From Streptomyces sp. SN-593 (GTDB lineage Bacteria; Actinomycetota; Actinomycetes; Streptomycetales; Streptomycetaceae): 64,000 nt of DNA. Below the pieces are notes generated by a model. The model was not told the DNA's origin and ran no database searches. It saw only the letters and a program-made list of their open reading frames with translations. Each line of letters starts with the position of its first letter. Position 1 is the stretch's first letter. The stretch spans positions 6,079,001 to 6,143,000 of the forward strand of contig NZ_AP018365.1 of the NCBI RefSeq assembly GCF_016756395.1. Reading direction: 5' to 3'. Shown piece by piece: positions 1 to 10,974 of the stretch. A program made the translations under genes and the position numbers.

Positions 1-2
1 TG

Positions 3-1142
3 AACGGCATCCGCCCGGTCAAGGCGTTCCGCCGGGAGCGGCCCAACGACGAGGCGTTCGCCGAGCTGAACGCGCGGCACTACCAGGCCAACGGCGACGC
101 GATCCTGGAGATGGCCCGGTACGTCGTCTGGTCCCGGCTGGTCGCCAACATCACGATCGCCGGGATCGTGCTGTGGGGCGCCTACCGGGTGGCCGGCGGC
201 GGCATGGCCCTGGGTGTGCTCGCCGCGTTCGTGCTCTACCTGCGGCGGCTGTACGACCCGATCGACCGGCTCGGGATGTTCCTCAACTCCTACCAGTCCG
301 CGGCCGCCTCGCTGGAGAAGATCGCCGGGCTGCTCGCCCAGGCGCCGACGGTGCCCGAGCCGGAGCGCCCGGTGCCGCTGCCGGCCCGCGGCGAGGGCGC
401 GCTGCCCGGCCGGGAGGTCGTCTTCGACGGCGTGCGGTTCGCCTACCGCACCGGCGGCGAGGTGCTGCCCGCCTTCGACCTGCGCATCCCCGCCGGGCAG
501 ACCGTGGCCGTGGTCGGCGCGACCGGCGCCGGCAAGTCCACGCTCGCCAAGCTGCTGGCCCGCTTCTACGACCCGACCGACGGCCGGGTGCTGCTCGACG
601 GCATCCCCCTGAGCGACCTCGGCCGGGAGGACCTGCACCGCGGCGTCATCATGGTCACCCAGGAGGCGTTCCTCTTCTCCGGCACCGTGGCGGAGAACAT
701 CACCATCGGGCGGCCGGACGCCACCCGCGCGGAGGTCGAGGCCGCGGCGAAGGCGATCGGCGCGCACGACTTCATCGCGGCCCTGCCCGACGGGTACGAC
801 ACGGACGTCCGCAAGCGCGGCGGCCGCATCTCCGCCGGGCAGCGCCAACTCGTCGCCTTCGCCCGGGCGCTGCTCGCCGACCCGGCGGTCCTCATCCTGG
901 ACGAGGCGACCTCGTCGCTCGACGTGCCCGGCGAGCAGGCGGTGCAGCACGCGATGGACACGGTGCTGCGGGGCCGTACCGCGGTGATCATCGCGCACCG
1001 CCTGTCCACCGTGGAGATCGCCGACCGGGTGCTGGTGATGCGGGCCGGCCGGGTCGTCGAGGACGGCGCCCCGGCCGAACTCATCGCCGGCGACGGCCAC
1101 TTCGCCGGACTCCACCAGGCGTGGGAGGACAGTCTGGTGTGA
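3..1142 (+). CDS. ABC exporter, fused permease-ATPase, 3' part only
   Basis: The reading frame is open from the first bases of the window, so the gene starts upstream. About 380 residues remain. The first part is the end of a type IV exporter membrane domain, with the cytoplasmic motif RPVKAFRRE and two hydrophobic segments. The nucleotide-binding domain follows, with Walker A GATGAGKST, the signature variant ISAGQRQL, Walker B VLILDEATSSLD and the switch histidine in IIAHRLST. Such proteins work as dimers and export lipids, peptides or drugs; the substrate cannot be read here. Many actinobacterial members come as adjacent heterodimer pairs, so a partner may lie upstream. No gene follows on this strand. 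Confidence 0.93.
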   Translation, partial: NGIRPVKAFRRERPNDEAFAELNARHYQANGDAILEMARYVVWSRLVANITIAGIVLWGAYRVAGGGMALGVLAAFVLYLRRLYDPIDRLGMFLNSYQSAAASLEKIAGLLAQAPTVPEPERPVPLPARGEGALPGREVVFDGVRFAYRTGGEVLPAFDLRIPAGQTVAVVGATGAGKSTLAKLLARFYDPTDGRVLLDGIPLSDLGREDLHRGVIMVTQEAFLFSGTVAENITIGRPDATRAEVEAAAKAIGAHDFIAALPDGYDTDVRKRGGRISAGQRQLVAFARALLADPAVLILDEATSSLDVPGEQAVQHAMDTVLRGRTAVIIAHRLSTVEIADRVLVMRAGRVVEDGAPAELIAGDGHFAGLHQAWEDSLV

Positions 1143-1246
1143 CCCGGCCCCCGGGCCCGGGGAAGGCCGTCCGGAACGGCCCACCCGGGACCGCGTCAGG
1201 CGGTCGGATACGGGTCCGGACCGCGTCCGGGCCGCGTCCGGACGGG

Positions 1247-2179
1247 TCAGGCGGTCGGACCGGTGAAGTAGTGGCCCTTGTCGAGGTCCTCGAGCAGGCC
1301 GGGGCCGGTCGGCTGCCAGCCCAGCAGTTCGCGGGTGCGGGTGCTGGACGCGGGGCTGTCCAGGCCGATGAAGCCGGCCATCCAGGTGAAGTGGGCGGGC
1401 GCGTCCTCGGCCGTGACCGAGGCCACGGGCAGGTCGAGGTGGCGCCCGATCACCTCGGCGACGTCGCGGATCGGCACGCCCTCGTCCGCCACCGCGTGCA
1501 GCACCGAACCGGCGGGGGCGTCCTCCAGCGCCAGCCGGAAGAGGGTCGCGGCGTCGGAGCGGTGCACGGCCGGCCAGCGGTTGGCGCCGTCGCCGACGTA
1601 GCCGGCGACGCCCTTGTCGCGAGCGGTGGCGATGATCATCGGCACGAAGCCCTGGTCGCCGTCGCCGTGCACGGTCGGGCAGAGGCGGACGACGGAGGAG
1701 CGGACCCCGCGGTCGGCGAGGGCGAGGGTGGCGAGGGCGTTGTCCATCCGCTTCGCCGGGCCGGTCGGGTGGCCGTCGGCCGGGCCCGCGGTGCGGCCGT
1801 CCTCCTCGGTCAGCACCCGGCCGGGGGTCAGCCCGAGCACGCCGGCGGCGATGACCAGCGGCTTGTCCGTGCCGGCGAGCGCGTCGCCGAAGGTGTCGAT
1901 GGCGAGGCGGTCGGCGTCGGCGGCGGCCTCGAAGCCGCCGCTGAAGGCGATGTCGTGCTTGAACGCCAGGTGGATCACGCCGTCGGACTCGGCAGCCGCG
2001 GCGCGCAGCGTGTCGAGGTCGTCGAGCGTGCCGCGGCGCACCTCCGCGCCGGCTTGGGTGAGGGCCTCGGCCGAGGCGTCGGAACGGGCCAGCCCGATGA
2101 CCTGGTGGCCGGCACCGAGGAGCTCCGGGACGACGGCCGAGCCGATCCAGCCGGAAGCGCCGGTGATGAACACGCGCAT
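1247..2179 (-). CDS. NAD(P)-dependent epimerase/SDR family protein
   Basis: This 310-residue extended or atypical SDR opens with the Rossmann motif TGASGWIGSAVV (residues 7-18) and keeps the NmrA/epimerase-like fold, as in the segment GVIHLAFKHD. The best-known relatives are nucleoside-diphosphate-sugar epimerases and NAD(P)H-sensing proteins. Substrate is not predictable. The start is supported by a GGAGGTCTCCCTC stretch just upstream. The gene is divergent from a TetR regulator, and the 136-bp gap holds two matching dyads, so it is probably the target that the regulator represses. Confidence 0.88.
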   Translation of the reverse strand: MRVFITGASGWIGSAVVPELLGAGHQVIGLARSDASAEALTQAGAEVRRGTLDDLDTLRAAAAESDGVIHLAFKHDIAFSGGFEAAADADRLAIDTFGDALAGTDKPLVIAAGVLGLTPGRVLTEEDGRTAGPADGHPTGPAKRMDNALATLALADRGVRSSVVRLCPTVHGDGDQGFVPMIIATARDKGVAGYVGDGANRWPAVHRSDAATLFRLALEDAPAGSVLHAVADEGVPIRDVAEVIGRHLDLPVASVTAEDAPAHFTWMAGFIGLDSPASSTRTRELLGWQPTGPGLLEDLDKGHYFTGPTA

Positions 2180-2248
2180 GAGGGAGACCTCCTGGTAGGC
2201 GGGCGCGCCGGACGGGCCCGGGGGGTCGGGCGGGCCGGGTGACCGCGT

Positions 2249-2301
2249 TGATGTCAGTTACTGTTATCAACCGTAGCACCTGATGTCAGTGACTGCTGTC
2301 G
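2249..2301. promoter_or_regulatory. Twin TetR-type operators
   Basis: Two related dyads lie between the SDR and TetR genes. Site A (2249-2269) is perfectly symmetric: TGAT-N2-CAGT-N-ACTG-N2-ATCA. Site B (2281-2301) has the same left half and core, with a degenerate right end. Their centres (2259 and 2291) are 32 bp apart, about three helical turns, which would put two repressor dimers on the same DNA face. Site B overlaps the probable TetR promoter. Confidence 0.75.
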
Positions 2302-2315
2302 CGTAGGATCGGGGC

Positions 2316-2999
2316 ATGGGGAGATGGGAGCCGAACGCGCGGGAGCGGCTCGAACGGGCCGCGATGGAGCTCTTCCGGGAGCGCGGGTTCGAGCAGACCA
2401 CCGCTGCGCAGATCGCCGGCCGCGCGGGGCTGACCGAGCGCACCTTCTTCCGGCACTACGCCGACAAGCGGGAGGTGCTGTTCGCGGGGGCGGCGGCGCT
2501 CGAAGCGCTCTTCGTGGACACGCTCGCCGCCGTGCCCGAGTCGGCCGCGCCGATCGACGCGGTGGAGGCGACGCTCGCGGCGGTGGCGGAGGAGGCGTTC
2601 GCCGGGCGGCGGGAGTTCGCGCGGCGGCGGCAGGCGGTCATCGTGGCGAACGCGGAGCTGCGGGAGCGGGAGCTGATCAAGCTGGCGGTGATATCGGGGC
2701 GGCTGGCGGGGGAGCTCCGGCGGCGCGGGGTGGAGGAGCCGGAGGCGAGCCTCGCCGCGGAGGCGGGGATGGCGGTGTTCAAGGTGGGGTTCGAGCGGTG
2801 GGTGGCGGAGGACCCTGAGGCCGGCGCCGGGGAAGACGGCGCGGGGGAGGCCGGTGCGGTGGACAGTGGTGCGGTGGACAGTGGTGCGGCGGAGCGCGGT
2901 GAACCCGCGCTGGGAGCGTTCCTGGCCGAGGCGATGGGAGAGCTGAAGGCGATGGCGGGACCCCGCCACGGGGCCGGGGCCGGAGCAGGCGCGCCCTGA
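2316..2999 (+). CDS. TetR/AcrR family regulator
   Basis: The 227-residue protein has an N-terminal TetR DNA-binding domain at about residues 10-56 (ELFRERGFEQTTAAQIAGRAGLTERTFFRHYADKREVLF in short pieces: AQIAGRAGLTERTFFRHY is the recognition helix region). A helical ligand domain follows. Residues about 165-195 are low complexity and include a tandem pentapeptide GAVDS encoded by a 15-bp repeat. The start has no clear Shine-Dalgarno sequence. A TAGGAT element at 2304-2309 ends six bases before the ATG, so the mRNA may be leaderless. It is expected to repress the divergent SDR gene and itself. Confidence 0.9.
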   Translation: MGRWEPNARERLERAAMELFRERGFEQTTAAQIAGRAGLTERTFFRHYADKREVLFAGAAALEALFVDTLAAVPESAAPIDAVEATLAAVAEEAFAGRREFARRRQAVIVANAELRERELIKLAVISGRLAGELRRRGVEEPEASLAAEAGMAVFKVGFERWVAEDPEAGAGEDGAGEAGAVDSGAVDSGAAERGEPALGAFLAEAMGELKAMAGPRHGAGAGAGAP

Positions 3000-3149
3000 C
3001 CCTTTGGGCCGATGGGTGCTGCTCGCTCCGGGACCACCGGTCGGCGAGGGGTTGCCCGCGCGGTCTCCCGGCGGCCGTCCGGCGCGGGCGAGACGCCCAC
3101 CGAACGCGGATGCGCCCCGCCGGAAGCTGCCGGACGGGGCGATCGACAC

Positions 3150-3428
3150 TCAACCGTGCGCTACCGCGTTCCAGCGCTTCCTTTCCAACGCGACGAGCGG
3201 ACAGTTGAGGGCTCCAGCGATCTTGGCCAGGTTGCTGGGAGTGGCACTGCGCCAGCCGGACTCGATCTCGCCCATTAACTGTTCGGATATCCCTACGTCG
3301 GCGGCCAGTTCCCGCTTCGTCAGCCCCACCTTCTCCCGCGCCCAGGTGACGGCTTCGGGTTCCTGGTTGAGTCGCTTCGGTCGTCGCCGTGTTTGCCGAA
3401 GCCCGCCGGGCCGTGCACCCGTGCTCAT
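3150..3428 (-). CDS. Small XRE-type helix-turn-helix protein
   Basis: This 92-residue basic protein has one XRE-type HTH at about residues 25-85, with motifs WAREKVGLTKRELAADVG and IESGWRSATPSNLAKI. The ATG overlaps the stop of the upstream DUF5753 regulator in an ATGA arrangement (3425-3428), so the two are translationally coupled. In the usual WhiJ-type loci of Streptomyces, the small partner at this place is a DUF397 protein. Here it is a second HTH protein. It may form a complex with, or oppose, its large neighbour; that is inference. The longer open frame reaching 4229 is a shadow of the larger gene. Confidence 0.85.
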   Translation of the reverse strand: MSTGARPGGLRQTRRRPKRLNQEPEAVTWAREKVGLTKRELAADVGISEQLMGEIESGWRSATPSNLAKIAGALNCPLVALERKRWNAVAHG

Positions 3429-4309
3429 GACGTGATGCCGTCCGACGGTTCGGCCGTGGCGTGTTCGTCGAGCAGGGTGCGCAGGAAGGTCAGCGACTGC
3501 GCGGACGCCAACGCGGTGTCGCGCAGCATGTCGTACGCCAGCCGCAGGGGTTCGACTTCCTCCGGTTCCTCGACGTAGTGGCCGCTCCAACTGCTCTGTG
3601 AGTAGGCGACGGTGCGGCCGTGGGAGAAGTAGATCAGTTCCAGGGAGCCGGGGAGGTGGTGCGGTCCGGCGGTGAACGGCACGACGTGCAGGGACACGTC
3701 CGGCCACTGTGCGACCTCGATCAGATGCTCCAGTTGCCCGGTCCACGTCTGCGGATCGCGTGCCTTGCGCCTGAGGACAGCCTCGTCGATGAGGGCGCGG
3801 TAGTGGACGGGGTCGGGGTCGGTGAGCCGTTCCTGTCGGGCGAGCCGTGCGTCGACCCGTGCGTCGACCTGCTCGGCGGTTCCGCCACGTGCGGCGCGCA
3901 CCTGTTCCTCGGCGTAGGCGCGGGTCTGGAGCAGTTCCGGGACGGCACCGGGCGCGTATTCCTGGATGCCGGCAGCGACAGCCTCCAGCGGTGCGAGTCC
4001 GAGGAAAGGGCGTTCCTTCGTCTCCCGTTTGGCCAGGTGCCACAGGCGTACGAGCAGGTCCCCGGTGCCGTACACCTTGTCCAGCGCGCTGGCGGCCTCT
4101 ACGGTGCCGAGGCGCTGGCCGCGCTCCAAGCGGTGCAGGTAGGACTGCTCGTAGAGGCACAACTCCGCGAGTTGCACCAGGCTCAACCCGGACTGCTGCC
4201 GTCGGTAGGCCAGTTCGCTCGCATACCACTCCCGAGCCGACAGGCAGGTCAGGTCCGCGGGTTTCCTCCTCGTGCCTTCTCCGTCAGTTCCGTTGCCGCT
4301 GGCTGCCAT
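3425..4309 (-). CDS. WhiJ-like XRE regulator with DUF5753
   Basis: The 294-residue protein has an XRE HTH at about residues 30-85 (LSLVQLAELCLYEQSYLHRL) and then the DUF5753 domain, recognised by EYAPGAVPELLQTRAYAEEQ and, towards the C terminus, the hydrophobic core LHVVPFTAGPHHLPGS. This is the WhiJ/AbaA-type family, abundant in Streptomyces, where members affect development and antibiotic production. It is coupled to a small HTH protein by a 4-bp overlap. An anti-sigma-like ATPase gene lies upstream on the same strand, which is the usual company of this family. Confidence 0.9.
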   Translation of the reverse strand: MAASGNGTDGEGTRRKPADLTCLSAREWYASELAYRRQQSGLSLVQLAELCLYEQSYLHRLERGQRLGTVEAASALDKVYGTGDLLVRLWHLAKRETKERPFLGLAPLEAVAAGIQEYAPGAVPELLQTRAYAEEQVRAARGGTAEQVDARVDARLARQERLTDPDPVHYRALIDEAVLRRKARDPQTWTGQLEHLIEVAQWPDVSLHVVPFTAGPHHLPGSLELIYFSHGRTVAYSQSSWSGHYVEEPEEVEPLRLAYDMLRDTALASAQSLTFLRTLLDEHATAEPSDGITS

Positions 4310-4506
4310 CCGGACATCCTTTCCACGTGCGCTTTTCGTGAGGGCGGTGGGTTTGTTCGGTCCCGTACTCGCGTGATTCCGCGGAGCGGGCTGTCATCAA
4401 GTACCGATCACGCACAGGTCCCCTTGCCGGACCTGGACCGAAGTCGCCGGTGGCGCCGGGGGACGCCTGGGCGGTGTTCGCCGACGGGCCCAGAACTTCT
4501 CCCTGA

Positions 4507-4995
4507 TCACCGCGGCGCCTCGCATGTGAGCTCGCCCCATACGCGTTTGCCTGAGGACATGCGGTCGATGCCCCAGCAGTCGGTCAGGCTGCTGACGAGG
4601 GCCAGTCCGCGTCCGCGCTCGTCGTCGAGGCCGGGCCTGCGAGGCCGGGGCCGCACCTGCGACCGGTCCACCACGCTGATCCGTACGGTGCCGGGTGCCG
4701 GACACGTGACCATGACACGGATCGGGCGCCCCTCGGTGTGCTGGGCGGCGTTCGCCACCAACTCGGTGACCACCAAGGCACCGTCGTCCGCGAGGGAATC
4801 CATCCCCCAGGCACATACGGCGGTGCGTACGAGCCGGCGGGCGACCTCCGCGCTCGCGGCGGTGCACGGAAGAGTTTCGGAGTACCCGGGGTGTCCTCGG
4901 GGATGCGCACCGGTGTTCACAGTCGTCGGCCGGTCGTCGTGCTGTTCGACCGAGCGCGCCGGACGTCTGCTCCGGGCGTCAGCGGTGTGAGGCAT
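4507..4995 (-). CDS. RsbW-like ATP-binding protein (HATPase_c)
   Basis: The 162-residue protein is a stand-alone GHKL ATPase. The N box is TELVANAAQHT (Glu78, Asn82) and the G box is DERGRGLALVSSL (residues 125-137). The family includes anti-sigma kinases such as RsbW and SpoIIAB, but most Streptomyces members have no known target. The ATG at 4995 was chosen because AAGGAAGGGG lies seven bases before it; the frame stays open to 5277 but loses family similarity. It sits upstream of the WhiJ-like pair and divergent from a GntR gene, and a strong dyad lies in the shared promoter region. Confidence 0.85.
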   Translation of the reverse strand: MPHTADARSRRPARSVEQHDDRPTTVNTGAHPRGHPGYSETLPCTAASAEVARRLVRTAVCAWGMDSLADDGALVVTELVANAAQHTEGRPIRVMVTCPAPGTVRISVVDRSQVRPRPRRPGLDDERGRGLALVSSLTDCWGIDRMSSGKRVWGELTCEAPR

Positions 4996-5092
4996 GAAGA
5001 CCCCTTCCTTCCCACTCTCTGCGGCCCTGGGTGCAGCCCCGGGCCGTTTTCGGCATGGCGATGCCCGAGACACGACATGCAGAGGCTGGATA

Positions 5093-5122
5093 CTTCCTAC
5101 AGGAAGTTCTTCCTGTAGGAAG
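5093..5122. promoter_or_regulatory. Operator palindrome, probably for GntR
   Basis: CTTCCTACAGGAAG (5093-5106) is followed after two bases by its exact reverse complement CTTCCTGTAGGAAG (5109-5122). Each arm is itself nearly palindromic, so the site can be read as two operators side by side. A further half site, ATAGGAAG, lies near 5158. It sits between the ATPase gene (minus) and the GntR gene (plus) and could control both. Confidence 0.75.
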
Positions 5123-5185
5123 CTAGGAGGTGGATCGTGTAACGTCAACCGCATCCGATAGGAAGCCAGGGAGAAGGGAGGCGAC

Positions 5186-5875
5186 ATGAGCACCGGAAGC
5201 GTGGCCAACATGGTCGATGACCTGCGCCGGCAGATCGACGCCGGCGATTTGGGCGCCGACGAGAGAATTCCGTCCACACGGGTCCTGATGGAGACCTACG
5301 CGCTCTCCGACAACGCCGTGTACCGCGGCATAGCCCTGCTCAAAGCTGAGAGCTACGTCTACAGCAGACAGGGGAAGGGCGTGTTCGTGCGCGATCGTCG
5401 CGCCCTGATCGCGGGTGCCCGCAGGATTCAGGGCATCACGCAGGCCGGTGAGCACATCGAGTGGCGCCACAGCATCCGCACTGATGCGCCGTCGTGGGTC
5501 GCCGAGCATCTGGGTGTGGGCGAGTGCGTCGAGCGGGCCCGGACCGTACGGCGAGGTGATCTCGTCCTTCAGGCGTCCCGTTCCTGGGTCCACCTCGACG
5601 TGACCACCGACGTCCCGGAGTTGGACGAGCCACGGCCCTGCGATCCCACATGGCAGGCCGTCTACACCGAGCGTTCCGGGAACCCGGTGCAGGCTGCTTC
5701 CAAGGTCGTGGACGCCCGCCTTGCAAGCGCTGAGGACTGCGAAGCACTCGGGCTCGCCCCCGACACGTACGCAGTCATGATCATGCGGAGTGTCTACGTC
5801 ACAGGCGACCGGGTGATCGGTGTCGGCGAGACCGTCTACGCACCCGGCCACCCCGTGGATCTGAAGGTTTCCTGA
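5186..5875 (+). CDS. GntR family regulator with UTRA-type domain
   Basis: The 229-residue protein has a GntR winged helix at about residues 5-72; the recognition part is IPSTRVLMETYALSDNAVYR and the wing ends with QGKGVFVRDR. The C-terminal part, about residues 90-228, fits the UTRA ligand-binding fold of HutC-type regulators (for example RTVRRGDLVLQASRSWV). The start is supported by GAGAAGGGAGG upstream. It is likely to bind the palindrome ahead of it. A small helical protein gene follows after 18 bp and is probably co-transcribed. Confidence 0.88.
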   Translation: MSTGSVANMVDDLRRQIDAGDLGADERIPSTRVLMETYALSDNAVYRGIALLKAESYVYSRQGKGVFVRDRRALIAGARRIQGITQAGEHIEWRHSIRTDAPSWVAEHLGVGECVERARTVRRGDLVLQASRSWVHLDVTTDVPELDEPRPCDPTWQAVYTERSGNPVQAASKVVDARLASAEDCEALGLAPDTYAVMIMRSVYVTGDRVIGVGETVYAPGHPVDLKVS

Positions 5876-5893
5876 CCTGGTATCGGAGTGCCC

Positions 5894-6310
5894 ATGAATC
5901 GCACTGCCACCCAACACGCGTCCATCGCCGCTGAGTCCGTCAACGGTCTCAACCTCCGCGTGCTCGCGAACCTCGCACGCAGCGAAGGTGCCGACCTTGC
6001 CCGGATCAAGGACGTCTACGAGATCGCCGCCAGCTTGAAGGTGCTGGCCCAGCGGCTCACCCTCGCAGCAGACCAGATGGGACGGCTGGTCGGTGAGTGG
6101 CAGGACGAGGGTCGCCTTCGCACCGCGTCGGCGCTCGATTCCGGTGCCCTGGTCGAGGACTTCGGATCGGCCATGGATGACGCGCAAAAGTCCGCGCTTG
6201 CTCTCTACGCCGCCTTCCACCACGCCACGGAAAGCCTCGCCCCGATCGGCTGGCAGGAACCGGAAGCAGCCGAGGCCGAGAACCTGGAAGTTCCCTGTCC
6301 GGAGGCATAG
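5894..6310 (+). CDS. Small helical protein of unknown function
   Basis: I do not recognise a family for this 138-residue acidic protein. It looks fully helical, with heptad-like stretches such as YEIAASLKVLAQRLTLAADQMGRLV, written here only in part: IAASLKVLAQRLTLAADQ. It has no signal peptide or membrane segment. The ATG at 5894 is preferred over the in-frame GTG at 5888 because the GTG overlaps the GGAG ribosome binding site. It follows the GntR gene closely and is likely part of the same transcript. Confidence 0.7.
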   Translation: MNRTATQHASIAAESVNGLNLRVLANLARSEGADLARIKDVYEIAASLKVLAQRLTLAADQMGRLVGEWQDEGRLRTASALDSGALVEDFGSAMDDAQKSALALYAAFHHATESLAPIGWQEPEAAEAENLEVPCPEA

Positions 6311-6446
6311 CCGCGGGCCGCCGAAGCGCCCTCGTCGGGGTGCGACCCATGCGGAAGTCCTGGTGCCTGACCGACGAACCACGGACGTGTCTGCCGGCTC
6401 GGTGTACGACGCCTCCGTAGCTATGGGCGACGAAGGAGTGGGTGGG

Positions 6447-6902
6447 ATGGAGATCGTGGTGGACGACCTCTCCGGTCGGCGGATCGCCGCGTTCCTGGAG
6501 GAACATGTCCGGGAGATGCGCTCCCTCACGCCGCCGGAGAGCAAGCACGCCCTCGACCTCGACGGGCTCCGCGTCCCCGAGGTCACCTTCTGGTCGGTGC
6601 TGGACGGCGACGCGGTGGTGGGGTGCGGTGCGCTCAGGGAACTGGACGCGGGGCACGCGGAACTGAAGTCGATGCGCACCTCCTCGGCGCGCCAGCGCAG
6701 CGGGATCGCGTCACGCCTGCTGGAGCACATCCTCACCGAGGCCGGGCGCGCGGGTGTCGCGCGGATCAGCCTGGAGACCGGCTCCGCCGAGTTCTTCCGG
6801 CCGGCCAGGATGCTCTACCGGAAGTTCGGCTTCGACTCCTGCGAGCCCTTCGGGGACTACCGGCCCGATCCGCACAGCGTGTTCATGACGCGGACGCTCT
6901 GA
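6447..6902 (+). CDS. GNAT family N-acetyltransferase
   Basis: The 151-residue protein has the GNAT fold with the acetyl-CoA loop as a variant, RQRSGIASRLLEHILTEA (about residues 83-100), followed by the motif B segment ARMLYRKFGFDSCEPF. Related proteins include YafP/ElaA-type acetyltransferases; substrate unknown. The start at 6447 is chosen because AAGGAG lies eight bases upstream; an earlier in-frame ATG at 6423 lacks a ribosome binding site. It ends 67 bp before a convergent MFS gene. Confidence 0.85.
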   Translation: MEIVVDDLSGRRIAAFLEEHVREMRSLTPPESKHALDLDGLRVPEVTFWSVLDGDAVVGCGALRELDAGHAELKSMRTSSARQRSGIASRLLEHILTEAGRAGVARISLETGSAEFFRPARMLYRKFGFDSCEPFGDYRPDPHSVFMTRTL

Positions 6903-6968
6903 GCCGAACGCCGCCCCCACCCCTGGCGCGGGGCACCCCCCGCTCCGGGGACGGGCCCCGGACCGGGG

Positions 6969-8228
6969 TCACCTGCGGCGGAGGGTGCGGACGGAGGGGA
7001 TCGCGAGGAGGGTCGCGGCGACCAGGAGCGGGACGGCGCCGCCGACCAGCAGGACGTGGCGGGCGCCGAACGCCGTCGACGCCGGCCCCGCCAGCGCCTG
7101 GCCGACCGGGACCATCGCGATGGATCCGGCCACCTCGTAGGCGTGGATGCGGTTGAGGACGTCCCCGGGCACCTGCGTCTGCACGCTCGTCGCCCAGTTG
7201 ACGCCCCAGTACGCCGAACAGGCGCCCGCCGCCAGCACGCAGCAGGCGATCGCCCAGACCGGCAGGCCCAGCCCGACGGACGTCGGCATCAGCATGGTGC
7301 CGAAGAGGGCCAGCGAACCGGCCCGCAGCGGCCGGGCGGCCCGCAGCCGCATCGCGCACAGCGCGCCGAGCGCGGTGCCGCCACCGAGCGCGGAGTTGAC
7401 CAGGCCGTACGCGCCGGCGCCGTGGGCCGGGATGATCTGGGCGGCGGCCAGCGGCGTGTACGGGCCGGTGGTGCACACCATGTAGAGCATCCACACGAGG
7501 ATCACCGACCACATCCAGGTGCGCGAGCGGAACTCCCGCCAGCCCTCGACGAGATCGGCGCGGAACGTCGAGACGGCCGCGGCCGTCCGCGGTGGCAGCG
7601 GCGGCAGCCGCAGCGAGAGCAGGCACAGCGCGCTGGCGAGGTAGGTGGAGGCGTGGGCGGCGAAGACCACGCCGGTGGAGGTGAAGCCGACGAGCACGCC
7701 GGCGAGCGCCGGTCCGACCAGCGCGGCGACCGACTCGGCGGTGCGGGTGGCCCCGTTGGCGCCCTGGACGTCGGACGCGACCCGCACGATCGTGCTGGCG
7801 ACGCCGGGCTGGAACATCGCCGCACAGGTGCCGTTGACCACCGCGATCACGGCCATCTCCCACAGCCGCACCTGGTGGGTGGCGAACAGCACGGCCGCGG
7901 TGGACTGCGAGCAGACCCGCACCAGGTCCGCGCCGATCATCATCGCGCGGGCGTCGAACCGGTCGGCCAACACCCCGCCGAAGACCACGAACCCGGCGAA
8001 GCAGGCCGTGGACGCGGCCATCACCAGGCCGATGTCGCCGGCCGAGTACCCGTACCCCAGCAGGCCCGCCGACAGCGCGACCGGCAGCATGGTGTCGCCG
8101 AGCATCGCCACGGTGCGGGCGGTGAAGAAGAACCGGAAGTTCGCGGACCACAGCGCGCCGGCCGGCGGGCGCGCCGGGAGCCCCGAAACGGCGGCGGCGG
8201 TTTCGGGGCCGGAATGCGGAGAGCTCAC
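6969..8228 (-). CDS. MFS transporter, DHA3-like exporter
   Basis: This 419-residue protein has about 12 hydrophobic segments and the loop motif GGVLADRFDARAMMIG between the second and third helices, typical of the major facilitator superfamily. The pattern (NFRFFFTARTVAMLGDTMLP at the start) is that of the DHA3/enterobactin-exporter-like group, so drug or siderophore export is the likely role. No regulator is adjacent. The N terminus is cytoplasmic, about 30 residues long. Confidence 0.88.
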   Translation of the reverse strand: MSSPHSGPETAAAVSGLPARPPAGALWSANFRFFFTARTVAMLGDTMLPVALSAGLLGYGYSAGDIGLVMAASTACFAGFVVFGGVLADRFDARAMMIGADLVRVCSQSTAAVLFATHQVRLWEMAVIAVVNGTCAAMFQPGVASTIVRVASDVQGANGATRTAESVAALVGPALAGVLVGFTSTGVVFAAHASTYLASALCLLSLRLPPLPPRTAAAVSTFRADLVEGWREFRSRTWMWSVILVWMLYMVCTTGPYTPLAAAQIIPAHGAGAYGLVNSALGGGTALGALCAMRLRAARPLRAGSLALFGTMLMPTSVGLGLPVWAIACCVLAAGACSAYWGVNWATSVQTQVPGDVLNRIHAYEVAGSIAMVPVGQALAGPASTAFGARHVLLVGGAVPLLVAATLLAIPSVRTLRRR

Positions 8229-8390
8229 CCGGCCAATATGGACTGGACCACAGGGAAACTTCCACAGGGTTCTGACCTGCGAGATGGCCGGACCGCCGAG
8301 GGCGTCGGGCCCCAGGCCCGCCCCCGGTCGCCTCCTGCCCTCCCGGCCCCTGCCCTCCCGGCTCCCGCCCGTCCGCCGGCGGCGCCCCGC

Positions 8391-10823
<2,433 letters not shown>

Positions 10824-10974
10824 GTGTCTGCCCTCCAGCGGCTCCCGGCGCCGCGGGGCGTCCCGTGCCCGGCGGCCGACCGTGTCTTCCCGCAGGCATT
10901 GTTCCCGCGCGGCCGGGCCGTCACCCCGACGCCGCCGCGCAGTCACCAACCCGGCACCACGTCGTTGACCTTGT

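Noticed and set aside
173..2242. Long plus-strand open frame across the ABC exporter and the SDR gene
   Set aside because: Arg/Gly/Pro-rich with no family similarity; it is the shadow of two real genes in a 72% GC genome.
5123..6736. A 537-residue minus-strand open frame opposite the GntR gene
   Set aside because: No family similarity; its composition mirrors the GntR, helical protein and acetyltransferase genes.
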